NCBI RefSeq assembly: GCF_039954625.1
Contig: NZ_CP157199.1
Span: 2,232,001 to 2,296,000 of the forward strand
Source of the DNA: Pontimicrobium sp. SW4
GTDB lineage: Bacteria; Bacteroidota; Bacteroidia; Flavobacteriales; Flavobacteriaceae
Direction: 5' to 3'
DNA length: 64,000 bases
The position numbers and the translations under genes were made by a program. Below are positions 9,419-17,630 of the stretch, piece after piece. How positions within the stretch are numbered: the stretch's first letter is position 1; the number at the start of each line of letters is the position of its first letter. The notes beneath the pieces are model-generated. The model worked only from the letters and a program-made list of their open reading frames with translations, was not told the DNA's origin and did no database searches.

Positions 9419-10357
9419 CTATTGGGTAAATACTAAAAATATGAAGATCCCATAGCCTAAAATAAGAACAAAACCATTTGATCTACTTATCTGATGCTGT
9501 TTAGGAATAAGTATTAGCGGAATTAAAACGGCTGAAAAAGCAATCATCCAAAAAATATCTCTGGTCAAAATTTGAGATTCGGTAACTGGAATGGTTTTAA
9601 TCATAGAAGTAAGCCCTAATACAGAACCAATATTAAAAATATTGGAGCCAATTAAGTTCCCTAAGGAAATAGCCTTTTCTTGTTTTGCAGCAGCAATTAC
9701 CGATGCTGCTAGTTCTGGTACACTCGTCCCTATTGCTATTACTGACACTGAAATCACAGCTTCGCTCACGCCTAATATTTCAGCTAAATCAATAGCTCCT
9801 TTAACCAACCATTCAGATCCAAAATAAAGGGCAAAACCACCAATAATGAGCCATAATATAATTTTAAAATAGGACACTATAGCTAAGGTTTCATCAACTT
9901 CTTCTATAGTGTCTTTTTTTGCACGTCGTATTAATATGTATAAAAAAGCTATTAAAGCTACAAATAACGCTAGACCTTCAAGAAACACCAATTGACTATC
10001 ATTATATAAAAAGTAATACAATGCCATTGAAAACAACATCATTACTGGCCAATTAAGTTTATAAAATGTCTTGTCTACAGATATACTTCCAACTACAGCT
10101 GTAATACCTAACACCAAACCAATATTAGCAATATTAGATCCTACTACATTATTAATAGCGATAGCTGGAGAACCAGATAATGCCGCATTAAGACTCACTA
10201 ATAATTCTGGTGCAGACGTTGCAAATGACACTACTGTCATACCAATAACAAACTTTGAAATACTTAATTTAAAAGAAAGTGCTACGGAAGCTCTAACTAA
10301 AAACTCACCTCCTATAACTAGCAGAATAAATCCTAAAATAACCCAAACAAAGCTCAT
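9419..10357 (-). CDS. calcium/sodium antiporter (CaCA family, YrbG-like)
   Basis: Inner-membrane cation exchanger, 312 residues with about ten hydrophobic segments and two inverted repeats, as expected for the family. Each half carries an alpha-repeat: SFATSAPELLVSLNAAL...NNVVGSNIANIGLVLG near residues 45-85, and AIGTSVPELAASVIAA...GNLIGSNIFNIGSVLG near residues 205-250. The acidic residues of the two PEL motifs coordinate calcium in characterised members. Direction of transport cannot be told from sequence. Separated from glnN by 133 bases and probably a separate unit. Confidence 0.94.
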   Translation of the reverse strand: MSFVWVILGFILLVIGGEFLVRASVALSFKLSISKFVIGMTVVSFATSAPELLVSLNAALSGSPAIAINNVVGSNIANIGLVLGITAVVGSISVDKTFYKLNWPVMMLFSMALYYFLYNDSQLVFLEGLALFVALIAFLYILIRRAKKDTIEEVDETLAIVSYFKIILWLIIGGFALYFGSEWLVKGAIDLAEILGVSEAVISVSVIAIGTSVPELAASVIAAAKQEKAISLGNLIGSNIFNIGSVLGLTSMIKTIPVTESQILTRDIFWMIAFSAVLIPLILIPKQHQISRSNGFVLILGYGIFIFLVFTQ

Positions 10358-10460
10358 TAAATATATTTTTTGCGAAGATAATAAGATTTCTTTCTTAGTA
10401 TGATTTTCAATTACTTTTCTTAAAAAATCACAATAAAAACTAAATTTTTCGTTAAATAAC

Positions 10461-10496
10461 TATATTTGCAGTTGTATAACTATAAAAATAGTTATA
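10461..10496 (+). promoter_or_regulatory. blaI-type promoter with palindromic operator
   Basis: A -7 box TATATTTG (10461-10468) is followed by a palindrome with arms TATAACTAT (10475-10483) and ATAGTTATA (10488-10496) separated by four A. The palindrome covers the expected transcription start, a natural place for repression by the BlaI-like regulator encoded 36 bases downstream. BlaI/MecI proteins bind dyads as dimers; the exact operator of this one is inferred. Confidence 0.6.
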
Positions 10497-10531
10497 TGTT
10501 TGAAGTATCATAGAACATAAAATTTTAGATA

Positions 10532-10891
10532 ATGCAAAAACTAACAAATAAAGAAGAAGAAATCATGCATATTTTATGGAAGCTAGAAAAGGCTTTTGTA
10601 AAGGATATACTTGCAGAAATAACAGAGGATAAACCTCACTACAATACATTATCTACCATTGTTAGAAACTTAGAAGACAAAGGCTATGTAGGTTACACAG
10701 CTTATGGAAAGACCCATCAATATTTTCCAATAATAAAAAAGGAAGACTATAGAAAACGCTTTTTTAATGCAGCGATAGATAATTATTTTAACAGCTCATA
10801 TAAAAACGTGGTATCCTTTTTTGCAAAAGAAGAAAAAATTAGTGTTGAAGAATTAAAAGAGATTATTAACCTCATAGAAAACAATAAATAA
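10532..10891 (+). CDS. BlaI/MecI/CopY-family transcriptional repressor
   Basis: 119 residues. An N-terminal winged helix-turn-helix starts MQKLTNKEEEIMHILWKLEKAFVKDILAEI and continues PHYNTLSTIVRNLEDKGYVGYTAYGKTHQYFP, the standard signature of the penicillinase-repressor family. The C-terminal helices mediate dimerisation and, in characterised members, are cleaved by the sensor protease. The gene is followed two bases later by a BlaR1-type membrane metallopeptidase, the normal operon partner. No beta-lactamase is nearby, so the signal may be something other than beta-lactam, as is common for these pairs in Flavobacteriia. Confidence 0.93.
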   Translation: MQKLTNKEEEIMHILWKLEKAFVKDILAEITEDKPHYNTLSTIVRNLEDKGYVGYTAYGKTHQYFPIIKKEDYRKRFFNAAIDNYFNSSYKNVVSFFAKEEKISVEELKEIINLIENNK

Positions 10892-10893
10892 TC

Positions 10894-13029
10894 ATGGAAT
10901 ACTTAATAAAAGTCAGCGCCATTCTGGTATTGTTTTATGTATGCTACAAGTTGTTTTTAAATCGAGAAACCTTTTTTGAATCTATTCGTTCTTTTTTATT
11001 ATTCGGATTAGTAACAGCTTTTATAATACCATTAATTACAATACCAAAATATATAGTAATAGAACCAATAATATATAAAAGTGCTATAGATTTTGCTAAT
11101 ACAATACCTCAACCAGCAATTATAGACAATTCAATAAACACAACTAACATTTTAGTATTTGTATACATTATAGGTGTCTTGTTTTTCCTGTTCAAATTTT
11201 TATTTCAATTTGGATCGTTAATCGCATTACTTTTAAAAAGCACAAAACAACGTGTTGCATCATATATATATGTCATCACTAAAAACATAATATCTCCTTT
11301 TTCCTTTTTTAACTGGATTGTTTTTAATCCAAATCAATTTAGTGAAACTGAGTTAGAGCATATCATTACTCACGAAAAAATACATGCAAAACAATTGCAC
11401 TCAATAGATATTTTATTGGTAGAATTAACAAGTATTATACTCTGGTTTAACCCATTAGTTTGGTTATACAAAAAAGATCTTAGACAAAATTTAGAGTTTA
11501 TTGCAGATAAAAATGCACAAGCAACTACCAATTGCAAAAAAAGCTATCAGCATTTATTACTCAAGACAAGTGTGCCAAATTATCAAATGGCATTAACCAA
11601 TAATTTTTATAATTCATTAATCAAAAAACGAATTGTCATGTTACACAAAAACAGATCAAAAAAGAAAAATCAATTAAAATTTTTATTAATTCTGCCTGCT
11701 TTGGCTCTATTTTTAATGAGTTTCAATACTAAAGAAATTTATATTGAAGCAGAATCCAATAATGGAGAAATTTCCAACATCACTGAAAGTGTTGACGCTA
11801 TGTCAATAACAAATGTAGATGTAGAAACATTAGAGACAGATCATAAGCCAGTAGCTACAACAAAAAAGGCAATTACAAACAACAACATTATAAAACCAAA
11901 TACTGTTTTAAAACAAGATATTGTCGCTTATCTTATTGAAAGCACATTTACTGATTCTCAATTAGACGATGTTATAAACAAATTAAAAGCTCAAGGAATT
12001 ACTCTTAAAATAAAAAACGTAAAGCGTAATAGTGACAACGAAATAATCGCCTTAAAAATTGATGCAAAGTCTGACAACTCAAATGCAAACTTTTCAATTA
12101 GCAATGACTCAGCTATCAAGACAATAAAAATAACTTACAATGCTAAAAGCAATTCCATTTCTATAGGAAACACTAGTAGTTTGATTCATGATAAAGATTA
12201 TTCGTTTACACATAAAGATGGCACAATAACTATTGGAAAATCTGATAAAAGTGATAATGTTTTTGTCTTTAACAGTCATGAAGAACATGATGATAGTGAT
12301 AATCATGAAATAATAGAAGATGATGACAAAATCATTATTAAAAAAGGGCATAAAATCCATGAGATAAAAAAGGAGCGTAAAAACAAAAATACTTTTACTT
12401 TTTCTAGTGATGAAGGTGAAGTTTACGATATAATTCGTGCAGACACAGTTAATGCAGATGGAAACGTTTATAAGTTTAAAGGCAATGTAGTAGTTAAAGG
12501 AAGAAGTAATATTGTTACTAATGGGAAGAGAAATGTTATAGTTAAAGGCAAAAGCAATGGTTTGTTTATAGACTCAGAAGATGATAATGAACTAATCGAA
12601 ATCATTGAAAATGAAGATGGTAAATCTATACTAATTAGAAAAGACAAAGACGGTAATACAATTAAAGAAAATATCCTTTTAAACGGAAAGAATAATCTAA
12701 CTTTCAAATCAGATGATAACAAAATCTTTAAAATAAAATCCTCAGCGAAAGGCAGTAGTACTATTTGGATTAATAAAAATGACGATGAAGATAAAACTAT
12801 AACCAAAATAGGAAAAAGCGGAGGCACCATGTTTTTTATAAGTGATAATGACAAAGATCCATTATTAGTGATTGATGGGAAAGTCGCTAAAAACAAAAAA
12901 CTAAAAGATATGGATCCAGATACAATAGCATCTATTTCTGTATTAAAAGGAAAATCTGCCAAAAAAAAATATGGTAAAAAAGGAAAAGACGGTGTTGTTG
13001 AAATTACATTAAAAAAGGAAAAAGATTAA
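10894..13029 (+). CDS. BlaR1-type M56 membrane metallopeptidase with long polar C-terminus
   Basis: 711 residues. The N-terminal part has four hydrophobic segments (about residues 4-20, 30-50, 82-110, 266-283). A zinc-protease motif H160-E-K-I-H164 is followed by a downstream glutamate in LRQNLEFIADKNA. By family knowledge it cleaves the BlaI-type repressor on signal. After residue 285 comes an unusual ~360-residue, highly charged periplasmic region (many DND, KGK and SDN repeats). It ends with a plug-like module (LLVIDGKVAKNKKLKDMDPDTIASISVLKG...GVVEITL) like the TonB receptor plug. No penicillin-binding domain is visible, so the ligand is not obvious. Confidence 0.88.
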   Translation: MEYLIKVSAILVLFYVCYKLFLNRETFFESIRSFLLFGLVTAFIIPLITIPKYIVIEPIIYKSAIDFANTIPQPAIIDNSINTTNILVFVYIIGVLFFLFKFLFQFGSLIALLLKSTKQRVASYIYVITKNIISPFSFFNWIVFNPNQFSETELEHIITHEKIHAKQLHSIDILLVELTSIILWFNPLVWLYKKDLRQNLEFIADKNAQATTNCKKSYQHLLLKTSVPNYQMALTNNFYNSLIKKRIVMLHKNRSKKKNQLKFLLILPALALFLMSFNTKEIYIEAESNNGEISNITESVDAMSITNVDVETLETDHKPVATTKKAITNNNIIKPNTVLKQDIVAYLIESTFTDSQLDDVINKLKAQGITLKIKNVKRNSDNEIIALKIDAKSDNSNANFSISNDSAIKTIKITYNAKSNSISIGNTSSLIHDKDYSFTHKDGTITIGKSDKSDNVFVFNSHEEHDDSDNHEIIEDDDKIIIKKGHKIHEIKKERKNKNTFTFSSDEGEVYDIIRADTVNADGNVYKFKGNVVVKGRSNIVTNGKRNVIVKGKSNGLFIDSEDDNELIEIIENEDGKSILIRKDKDGNTIKENILLNGKNNLTFKSDDNKIFKIKSSAKGSSTIWINKNDDEDKTITKIGKSGGTMFFISDNDKDPLLVIDGKVAKNKKLKDMDPDTIASISVLKGKSAKKKYGKKGKDGVVEITLKKEKD

Positions 13030-13055
13030 TCTCTTTTATTAAGACTTAGTTGGTT

Positions 13056-13089
13056 AAAAAAAGACGTTCACTAGTGAGCGTCTTTTTTT
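13056..13089 (+). terminator. terminator of the blaI-blaR unit
   Basis: A-tract, then GACGTTCAC / GTGAGCGTC stem (one G-T pair) and a T7 tract. Located 27 bases after the stop codon. Confidence 0.88.
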
Positions 13090-13566
13090 ATTTAAATTAC
13101 AGCCATAAAGATGAAAACGGTAAAAAACAGTTATTTATTAATTTTATCCCCTTGACATTTTAAAAAACATCTAAAAAGCCTCTTAAGTTATTCCATTTTA
13201 AAACAATAATCCATAATTATAGTTACATAATAAAACTTGTTTCAAGGAAACAAGCAAAAATTTATAACTTATATTATTTTTATACTTAACAATATAAAGT
13301 TAATTGTATCATTTTTAGGCAATCTATTTGGTGGTAAGATTTCTAAACCTATATATTCAAAAATAATTACAGAACTGAATATATTTTTATCAATCATCAA
13401 AACAAAAAAACTTATGATTTCCTTAGTAAAATTTATAATAGCAATCATCATCATAATTATCTACTGACTAACTTAATAAGGTCCAAAAAAAAAGTACTAG
13501 AATAAGTTTCATTATTTTTGCATTGTTAGCAACAAAATAAGACGCCCATTTGCATAGGAAATAAAT
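13090..13566. other. intergenic region, 477 bases, no convincing gene
   Basis: Very AT-rich. It contains a perfect hairpin at 13236-13254 (CTTGTTTC / GAAACAAG around AAG). Overlapping frames on both strands (13237-13467 plus, 13269-13454 minus) are made almost only of I, K, F, L and N codons, and neither looks like a conserved protein. A TATTTTTG box at 13513-13520 may serve the 50-residue gene downstream. I see nothing else. Confidence 0.5.
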
Positions 13567-13719
13567 ATGAAAAAGCAGCTTTTTAAAATATTAGCGAAAG
13601 TAAATAAATCCATATTACCTAGTTTTACTAAAAGGCAATTAGATATTACAACGGCAAGTAAATTACAGCTTGCCATAATTGGCTGGAGAGCTTTTGTTAC
13701 AATTAGAGCACTAGATTAA
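13567..13719 (+). CDS. conserved small basic protein, 50 residues
   Basis: ATG at 13567 to TAA at 13717-13719 encodes MKKQLFKILAKVNKSILPSF... ending WRAFVTIRALD. Net positive, amphipathic, no signal peptide. I recall near-identical ~50-residue products throughout Flavobacteriaceae (often carrying the misleading label 'SsrA-binding protein'), which supports it being real, although it is far too short to be SmpB. It overlaps the stop of the convergent apt gene by four bases. Function unknown. Confidence 0.75.
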   Translation: MKKQLFKILAKVNKSILPSFTKRQLDITTASKLQLAIIGWRAFVTIRALD

Positions 13720-14231
13720 TACTCTAGGACAGATTTTACGTCGTACCCTTTTAACTTATCTTTTCCGTTTAAGAAGTTAAGTTGCATTATAAAATTACAT
13801 TGTACAATATCGCCTCCTAGTCTTTCAACCAGCTTACAAACAGCTTCAGCTGTTCCTCCAGTAGCTAACACATCATCATGAATAAGGATTCGCTCTCCTT
13901 TTTCTATAGCATCAACATGGATTTCGACTGCATCTTTTCCATACTCTAAAGCATAAGATTGTGATAAAGTTTTAAAAGGCAGTTTTCCAGGTTTTCTAAC
14001 AGGTATAAAGCCAGCATTAAGTTTTTGCGCTAACAAAGTAGCAAAGAAAAATCCACGAGATTCTATACCTATAACTTTATCAATTTTTTTATTGCCAACT
14101 AATAGTAACAATTCATCTAAACATAAACTTACACCTTTATGGTTTTGTAGTAAAGGTGCAATATCTTTAAATAAAATACCTGGTTTTGGAAAATCAGGAA
14201 TATCTCTAATAAAATCTTCAATTGTATTCAT
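13716..14231 (-). CDS. apt: adenine phosphoribosyltransferase
   Basis: Purine salvage: adenine + PRPP to AMP + PPi. 171 residues, the standard length. Start MNTIEDFIRDIPDFPKPGILFKDI is canonical. The PRPP-binding loop is ILIHDDVLATGGTAEA near residues 114-130 and the base-binding region contains GIESRGFFFATLLA. Convergent with the 50-residue gene (4-base overlap) and divergent from tRNA-Arg. Confidence 0.97.
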   Translation of the reverse strand: MNTIEDFIRDIPDFPKPGILFKDIAPLLQNHKGVSLCLDELLLLVGNKKIDKVIGIESRGFFFATLLAQKLNAGFIPVRKPGKLPFKTLSQSYALEYGKDAVEIHVDAIEKGERILIHDDVLATGGTAEAVCKLVERLGGDIVQCNFIMQLNFLNGKDKLKGYDVKSVLEY

Positions 14232-14261
14232 AAGTGAAATGTAATTAATTTAGAGTTAATT

Positions 14262-14291
14262 TTGTCATTGTAACAAAATAAAATATATTTG
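14262..14291 (+). promoter_or_regulatory. promoter of tRNA-Arg
   Basis: TTG at 14262-14264 and TATATTTG at 14284-14291, separated by 19 bases, match the Bacteroidota -33/-7 consensus. The tRNA begins 13 bases after the -7 box. Confidence 0.75.
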
Positions 14292-14304
14292 CACCCACAA
14301 AAAT

Positions 14305-14378
14305 GGCCTCGTAGCATAACTGAATAGTGCACTTGATTACGGCTCAAGAGGTTGGAGGTTTGAATCCTCCCGAGGTCA
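14305..14378 (+). tRNA. tRNA-Arg (ACG)
   Basis: 74 nt. Acceptor GGCCTCG pairs with CGAGGTC (one G-T). Anticodon stem CTTGA/TCAAG encloses loop TTACGGC, so the anticodon is ACG. T arm GGAGG-TTTGAAT-CCTCC. The D arm GCAT...GTGC has loop AACTGAATA, lacking the usual adjacent GG. CCA is not encoded. Decodes CGU/CGC/CGA after A34-to-I editing, by family knowledge. Confidence 0.95.
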
Positions 14379-14382
14379 CAAG

Positions 14383-14427
14383 AAAATCCTAATTAATTGT
14401 TTTTTCAATTTTTTAGGATTTTTTTAT
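14383..14427 (+). terminator. terminator after tRNA-Arg
   Basis: AAAATCCTAA (14383-14392) pairs with TTAGGATTTT (14413-14422), followed by T-rich sequence. Begins five bases after the tRNA. It could also serve the convergent gspF-like gene from the other side. Confidence 0.75.
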
Positions 14428-14460
14428 TTTATGCCACTATCTTTCTTGAGACTAATGAGT

Positions 14461-15594
14461 TTATCCTATAACACTGCTCAATTTAAACATTGGTAAATAC
14501 ATGGCCACAAGGATAACACCAACAATTACACCTACAAATAAGATAATAAAGGGTTCCATAAGAGTTGACAACATTTTAGATTGTTGTTGGACTTGTGTGT
14601 TGTATTGTAAGTTAAGTTTTTCGAAAATATATTCGGTTTGATTAGTTTCTTCAGCCACTTTTATCAAAGCTATCATTTTTGCATCAAATAGCTTGTGTTT
14701 ACTCAATCCTACACTAAGCGACTTCCCACTTAAAATATCTTTTTCAGTACTATTTAAAGCTTTTTGTAAAGGGTAAAAATCAATCATTTGCTTTACAAGT
14801 TGAATACTATTTACAATAGGCACTTTTGAAACAGTCAACAATGCTACCGCTTGAGTAAATTGCGATAGATAAACAGTTTTTATAAAGCCTCCTATAAATG
14901 GAAGTTTACTCATAATAATATGTTTATACTGCTTATAACGTTTATTGTTTTTTAAAAATAATCTAGTAACAAAAGGTGAAAAACAGAGTAATAATATCAT
15001 CCAACCCTTTTGTTCTAAAAAGTTAGATGCACTTATTATATATTTAGTAATTTGTGGCAAATCAACTTGCTGTTGCCTAAACATATCTTCAAACATTGGC
15101 ACCACATAATTTAGCATAAATATAACCACTAATACTGCTGTACTTAAAATAATAACCGGATAGGTAAGCGCACTTACTAATTGTTTTTTTTGCTCATTCT
15201 TTCTGGCATAAAACTCTCCAAGTTGGGTAGTAACTTGTGCCAATGTTCCTGTTTCTTCTCCAATTTTTATAGAGTGAAATTCATAATCGGTAAATTGCTC
15301 ACTTTCTTGAAAAGCTTCAGATAGACTTTGCCCAGAAATAATACTTTCAGAAAGCTTTTTAATAATAGATTTTCTTAATTTTTTCTTTTGTGAATCTTCA
15401 ATAAGCTCCAAACTCATTTTTAAATTAACTCCAGCATTAAGCAATACACTTAACTCTGTATAAAACTGCTCTTTTACTTTATTCGAAAAAGGGTTTTGAA
15501 ATAAAGTGATTTCTTTTTTAAGAAAAGATTCCTTTTCGGTTTTAGCTTCTTTGTTCTTATCTTGGGCTACGGTATTGTCTAGTTGAAAAGCCAT
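14461..15594 (-). CDS. type II secretion / type IV pilus inner-membrane platform protein (GspF/PilC)
   Basis: 377 residues, with two copies of the T2SSF helical domain. First copy: FYTELSVLLNAGVNLKMSLELIEDSQKKKLR...SIISGQSLSEAFQE...FHSIKIGEETGTLAQ. Second: FTQAVALLTVSKVPIVNSIQLV...DILSGKSLSVGLSKHKLFD...LIKVAEETNQ. Transmembrane segments lie near residues 140-165, 195-215 and 345-370. It couples the cytoplasmic ATPase to pseudopilin extraction. Last gene of the minus-strand unit C; its start overlaps the preceding pseudopilin stop by one base. The partner ATPase is 24 kb away at 38.7-40.1 kb. Confidence 0.93.
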   Translation of the reverse strand: MAFQLDNTVAQDKNKEAKTEKESFLKKEITLFQNPFSNKVKEQFYTELSVLLNAGVNLKMSLELIEDSQKKKLRKSIIKKLSESIISGQSLSEAFQESEQFTDYEFHSIKIGEETGTLAQVTTQLGEFYARKNEQKKQLVSALTYPVIILSTAVLVVIFMLNYVVPMFEDMFRQQQVDLPQITKYIISASNFLEQKGWMILLLCFSPFVTRLFLKNNKRYKQYKHIIMSKLPFIGGFIKTVYLSQFTQAVALLTVSKVPIVNSIQLVKQMIDFYPLQKALNSTEKDILSGKSLSVGLSKHKLFDAKMIALIKVAEETNQTEYIFEKLNLQYNTQVQQQSKMLSTLMEPFIILFVGVIVGVILVAMYLPMFKLSSVIG

Positions 15595-16100
15595 TAGTTC
15601 ATAAATAATGAAGCATCATTGTTATTAAAAATAAATAGATTTTTACCTTGGTATCCTTTAGATGTTTCTATTTTAATTGCATCAACAAGACCTTCTTTCA
15701 CTAAGCTACCATCAAAATAAAACTGTTTTTTAAAGACTTGAAGATAAAATGTATCTTCCTTTTTGATGATTCCTTTCTGAGTAAACTTATAAGTAATTGA
15801 ATCTAGTTCAGACACAAAAGCCAATATTCCATTTTTACTGCTATAGGTAATTTTAGAATACTTATTAAAATCAATCCATATAGATTGATTTAACCTATTA
15901 ATTTCATTGATGTTTTCTAAGTTATTTTGAATGGAATGCATGTGAGTTTGTACCAATGACAATACTGAAAAAGCAATACCTACTACAATACTTGTAATCA
16001 CTAAAACCGCGCTCATTTCGCTAAGTGTAAATGCCTGTATTTTTAGTTCTCTATTCAATTGTTCTTGTAAGTTGCTTCTTAGTTTGTTTGTTAGTAGCAT
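15594..16100 (-). CDS. pseudopilin with prepilin-type N-terminus
   Basis: 168 residues. A basic leader is followed by KIQA-FTLSEMSAVLVITSIVVGIAF: cleavage would fall after Ala, giving Phe at +1 and the conserved Glu at +5, then a single hydrophobic helix. The remaining ~120 residues form a polar pilin-like globular domain with no family I can name; by context it is a minor pseudopilin of the GspH/I/J group. Its start overlaps the upstream pseudopilin gene by 50 bases. The 24-residue leader is long, and no later Met precedes the helix. Confidence 0.82.
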   Translation of the reverse strand: MLLTNKLRSNLQEQLNRELKIQAFTLSEMSAVLVITSIVVGIAFSVLSLVQTHMHSIQNNLENINEINRLNQSIWIDFNKYSKITYSSKNGILAFVSELDSITYKFTQKGIIKKEDTFYLQVFKKQFYFDGSLVKEGLVDAIKIETSKGYQGKNLFIFNNNDASLFMN

Positions 16101-16377
16101 AAATAACTATATAAGCGTGTCCTTGTTGTTTTTCCTCCTCCAATGTCACATTCCATTTGTTAAAATCGTTTTCGTAAGGCAACTTAAGCTTATCGTTTTT
16201 ATACAAATATTCCAATTCGTTTAAATGAGCATCAATCTCTATAGTGCTATTCTTTATGCTACTTGAAAATATATTATTTAAAATGGCACTGGTAATCATA
16301 AATATAATTACAATTAATACTGTAGCTACTAATGTTTCCATTAAAGTCGAGGCTCGTATTTTTTTTAATATAACCAT
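16051..16377 (-). CDS. minor pseudopilin
   Basis: 108 residues. N-terminus MVILKKIRA-STLMETLVATVLIVIIFMIT: prepilin peptidase site after Ala, Glu at +5, then a strongly hydrophobic helix. A short polar C-terminal domain follows (KWNVTLEEEKQQGHAYIVIYATNKQTKKQLTRTIE). Small size and position suggest a GspI-like minor pseudopilin. Overlaps the preceding gene by 13 and the following one by 50 bases, so the four pilin-type genes are translationally coupled. Confidence 0.82.
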   Translation of the reverse strand: MVILKKIRASTLMETLVATVLIVIIFMITSAILNNIFSSSIKNSTIEIDAHLNELEYLYKNDKLKLPYENDFNKWNVTLEEEKQQGHAYIVIYATNKQTKKQLTRTIE

Positions 16378-17630
16378 TGCATGACTTCTTTATTTGAGTT
16401 AACAAACAGCAATCCTACATATTTAAATGGTAGTTTATCAACCTCTATGCTTGCATTATAAATATGATTTTGATAGATGGATCCTGACTGTGCTGCAATA
16501 AAATTATTTGCATAAACAGTCCCTTCAATATCACCTCTTATATCTAAATTTTGGTTGCAATATATTTCTCCTTTTACGATCGTATTTTCATCAATAAACA
16601 CTTGAGGTTTAAAGTTATTCTGTTTTTCGTCTCCATTATACAGGATTATTCCACTAACAACACTTTGTGAACCAATATGTATTAATGTGTCCTCATTATT
16701 ATCACTACTCTTACCTGACATTGTCTTATCTCTTAAAACCAAAGCTGTAGGGTACTCTAATTGGCAATTATTACCAACGGTGATTTTTTTTGAAGCTATA
16801 GCCTGAAACCTACCTTTAACATTATCTTCTATACTAATTTCTGGTGCAATTAATAACACATCCTTTAATTGAGAGCTTGCATTTACTATAATTCTTTTTT
16901 TAGATTTAACAATAATATGACCTGTCAATGCAATATTTGATAAATTAATCTCTTCAAGATCATACAACACCTTTTTAGATTCGTGAAAAGAGTGTTTGAA
17001 CTCCAACATCATATTTTGGTCGATATAACTTTCAGTTGGAAATTCACTCGATAATCTAATTAGCGATTCAATATTTTCTATAATTTCTCGAGAAATCTTA
17101 GGCAAATCATGACTCAACCAAGTACTTCCATAAATAAGTTGTGTTCCATAATAAGATGTACCAGATATGTTGCCAGCTCTTACTCCTTGTTTTGGCAAAA
17201 AAGCAACCCCTTGAATTTTTGAATTTCCAACAACAACCAAAGGTTTATTATTATCTTTTAAATAAAGTGCTGTTCTATTATTTTCATCTTGCTTAGTCCC
17301 AATTAAAGCAATTTGGGTAATGGTTTTATTTTTAATAGTGGATGTGGAGGTTATTTTCTCAAAAACACCCCAAAAATCTCTTTCAACAAATATTTCTTCA
17401 AAATCGTCATCACTAACAAAAACCTCCTCATTTAAAGGAACTTCATTGTTTAAAGTATATTTAATTCCTCTGTAGGTATTCTTAACAACATTAATAGTAA
17501 TGTTAGATTCTATATTGAAACGCTTATGGGTATGTACAAGCAAAATAAAAGACGCTAACAATAACGCTATTACTACCCCAATAAATATAGTGAGTTGCAA
17601 CGCTCCAGCTTTTAACTTTCCTAGTCTCAT
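16365..17630 (-). CDS. GspK/PilX-like large minor pseudopilin with beta-helical C-terminus
   Basis: 421 residues. N-terminus MRLGKLKA-GALQLTIFIGVVIALLLASFILLV resembles a prepilin leader and helix, but the +5 residue is Leu, not Glu; loss of Glu5 is the hallmark of GspK, which caps the pseudopilus tip. The C-terminal third (about residues 225-400) is a run of short beta-rungs (VGNNCQLEYPTALVLRD, VFIDENTIVKGEIYCNQNL, DIRGDIEGTVYANNFIAAQ) reminiscent of polymer-forming bactofilin-like folds. This is not part of classical GspK. I assign role by position and N-terminus; the fold is inference. Confidence 0.7.
   Translation of the reverse strand: MRLGKLKAGALQLTIFIGVVIALLLASFILLVHTHKRFNIESNITINVVKNTYRGIKYTLNNEVPLNEEVFVSDDDFEEIFVERDFWGVFEKITSTSTIKNKTITQIALIGTKQDENNRTALYLKDNNKPLVVVGNSKIQGVAFLPKQGVRAGNISGTSYYGTQLIYGSTWLSHDLPKISREIIENIESLIRLSSEFPTESYIDQNMMLEFKHSFHESKKVLYDLEEINLSNIALTGHIIVKSKKRIIVNASSQLKDVLLIAPEISIEDNVKGRFQAIASKKITVGNNCQLEYPTALVLRDKTMSGKSSDNNEDTLIHIGSQSVVSGIILYNGDEKQNNFKPQVFIDENTIVKGEIYCNQNLDIRGDIEGTVYANNFIAAQSGSIYQNHIYNASIEVDKLPFKYVGLLFVNSNKEVMQWLY

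Noticed and set aside
12468..12962. 164-residue minus-strand frame inside the BlaR1-like gene
   Set aside because: Antisense shadow of the Lys/Asp-rich region; Ser/Leu/Phe-rich composition comes from the complement of the real codons.
13237..13467. 76-residue frame on the plus strand and a 61-residue frame on the minus strand
   Set aside because: Both are made of AT-rich low-complexity codons, overlap each other, and show no motif, signal peptide or family likeness. They may be remnants but I cannot support a gene.
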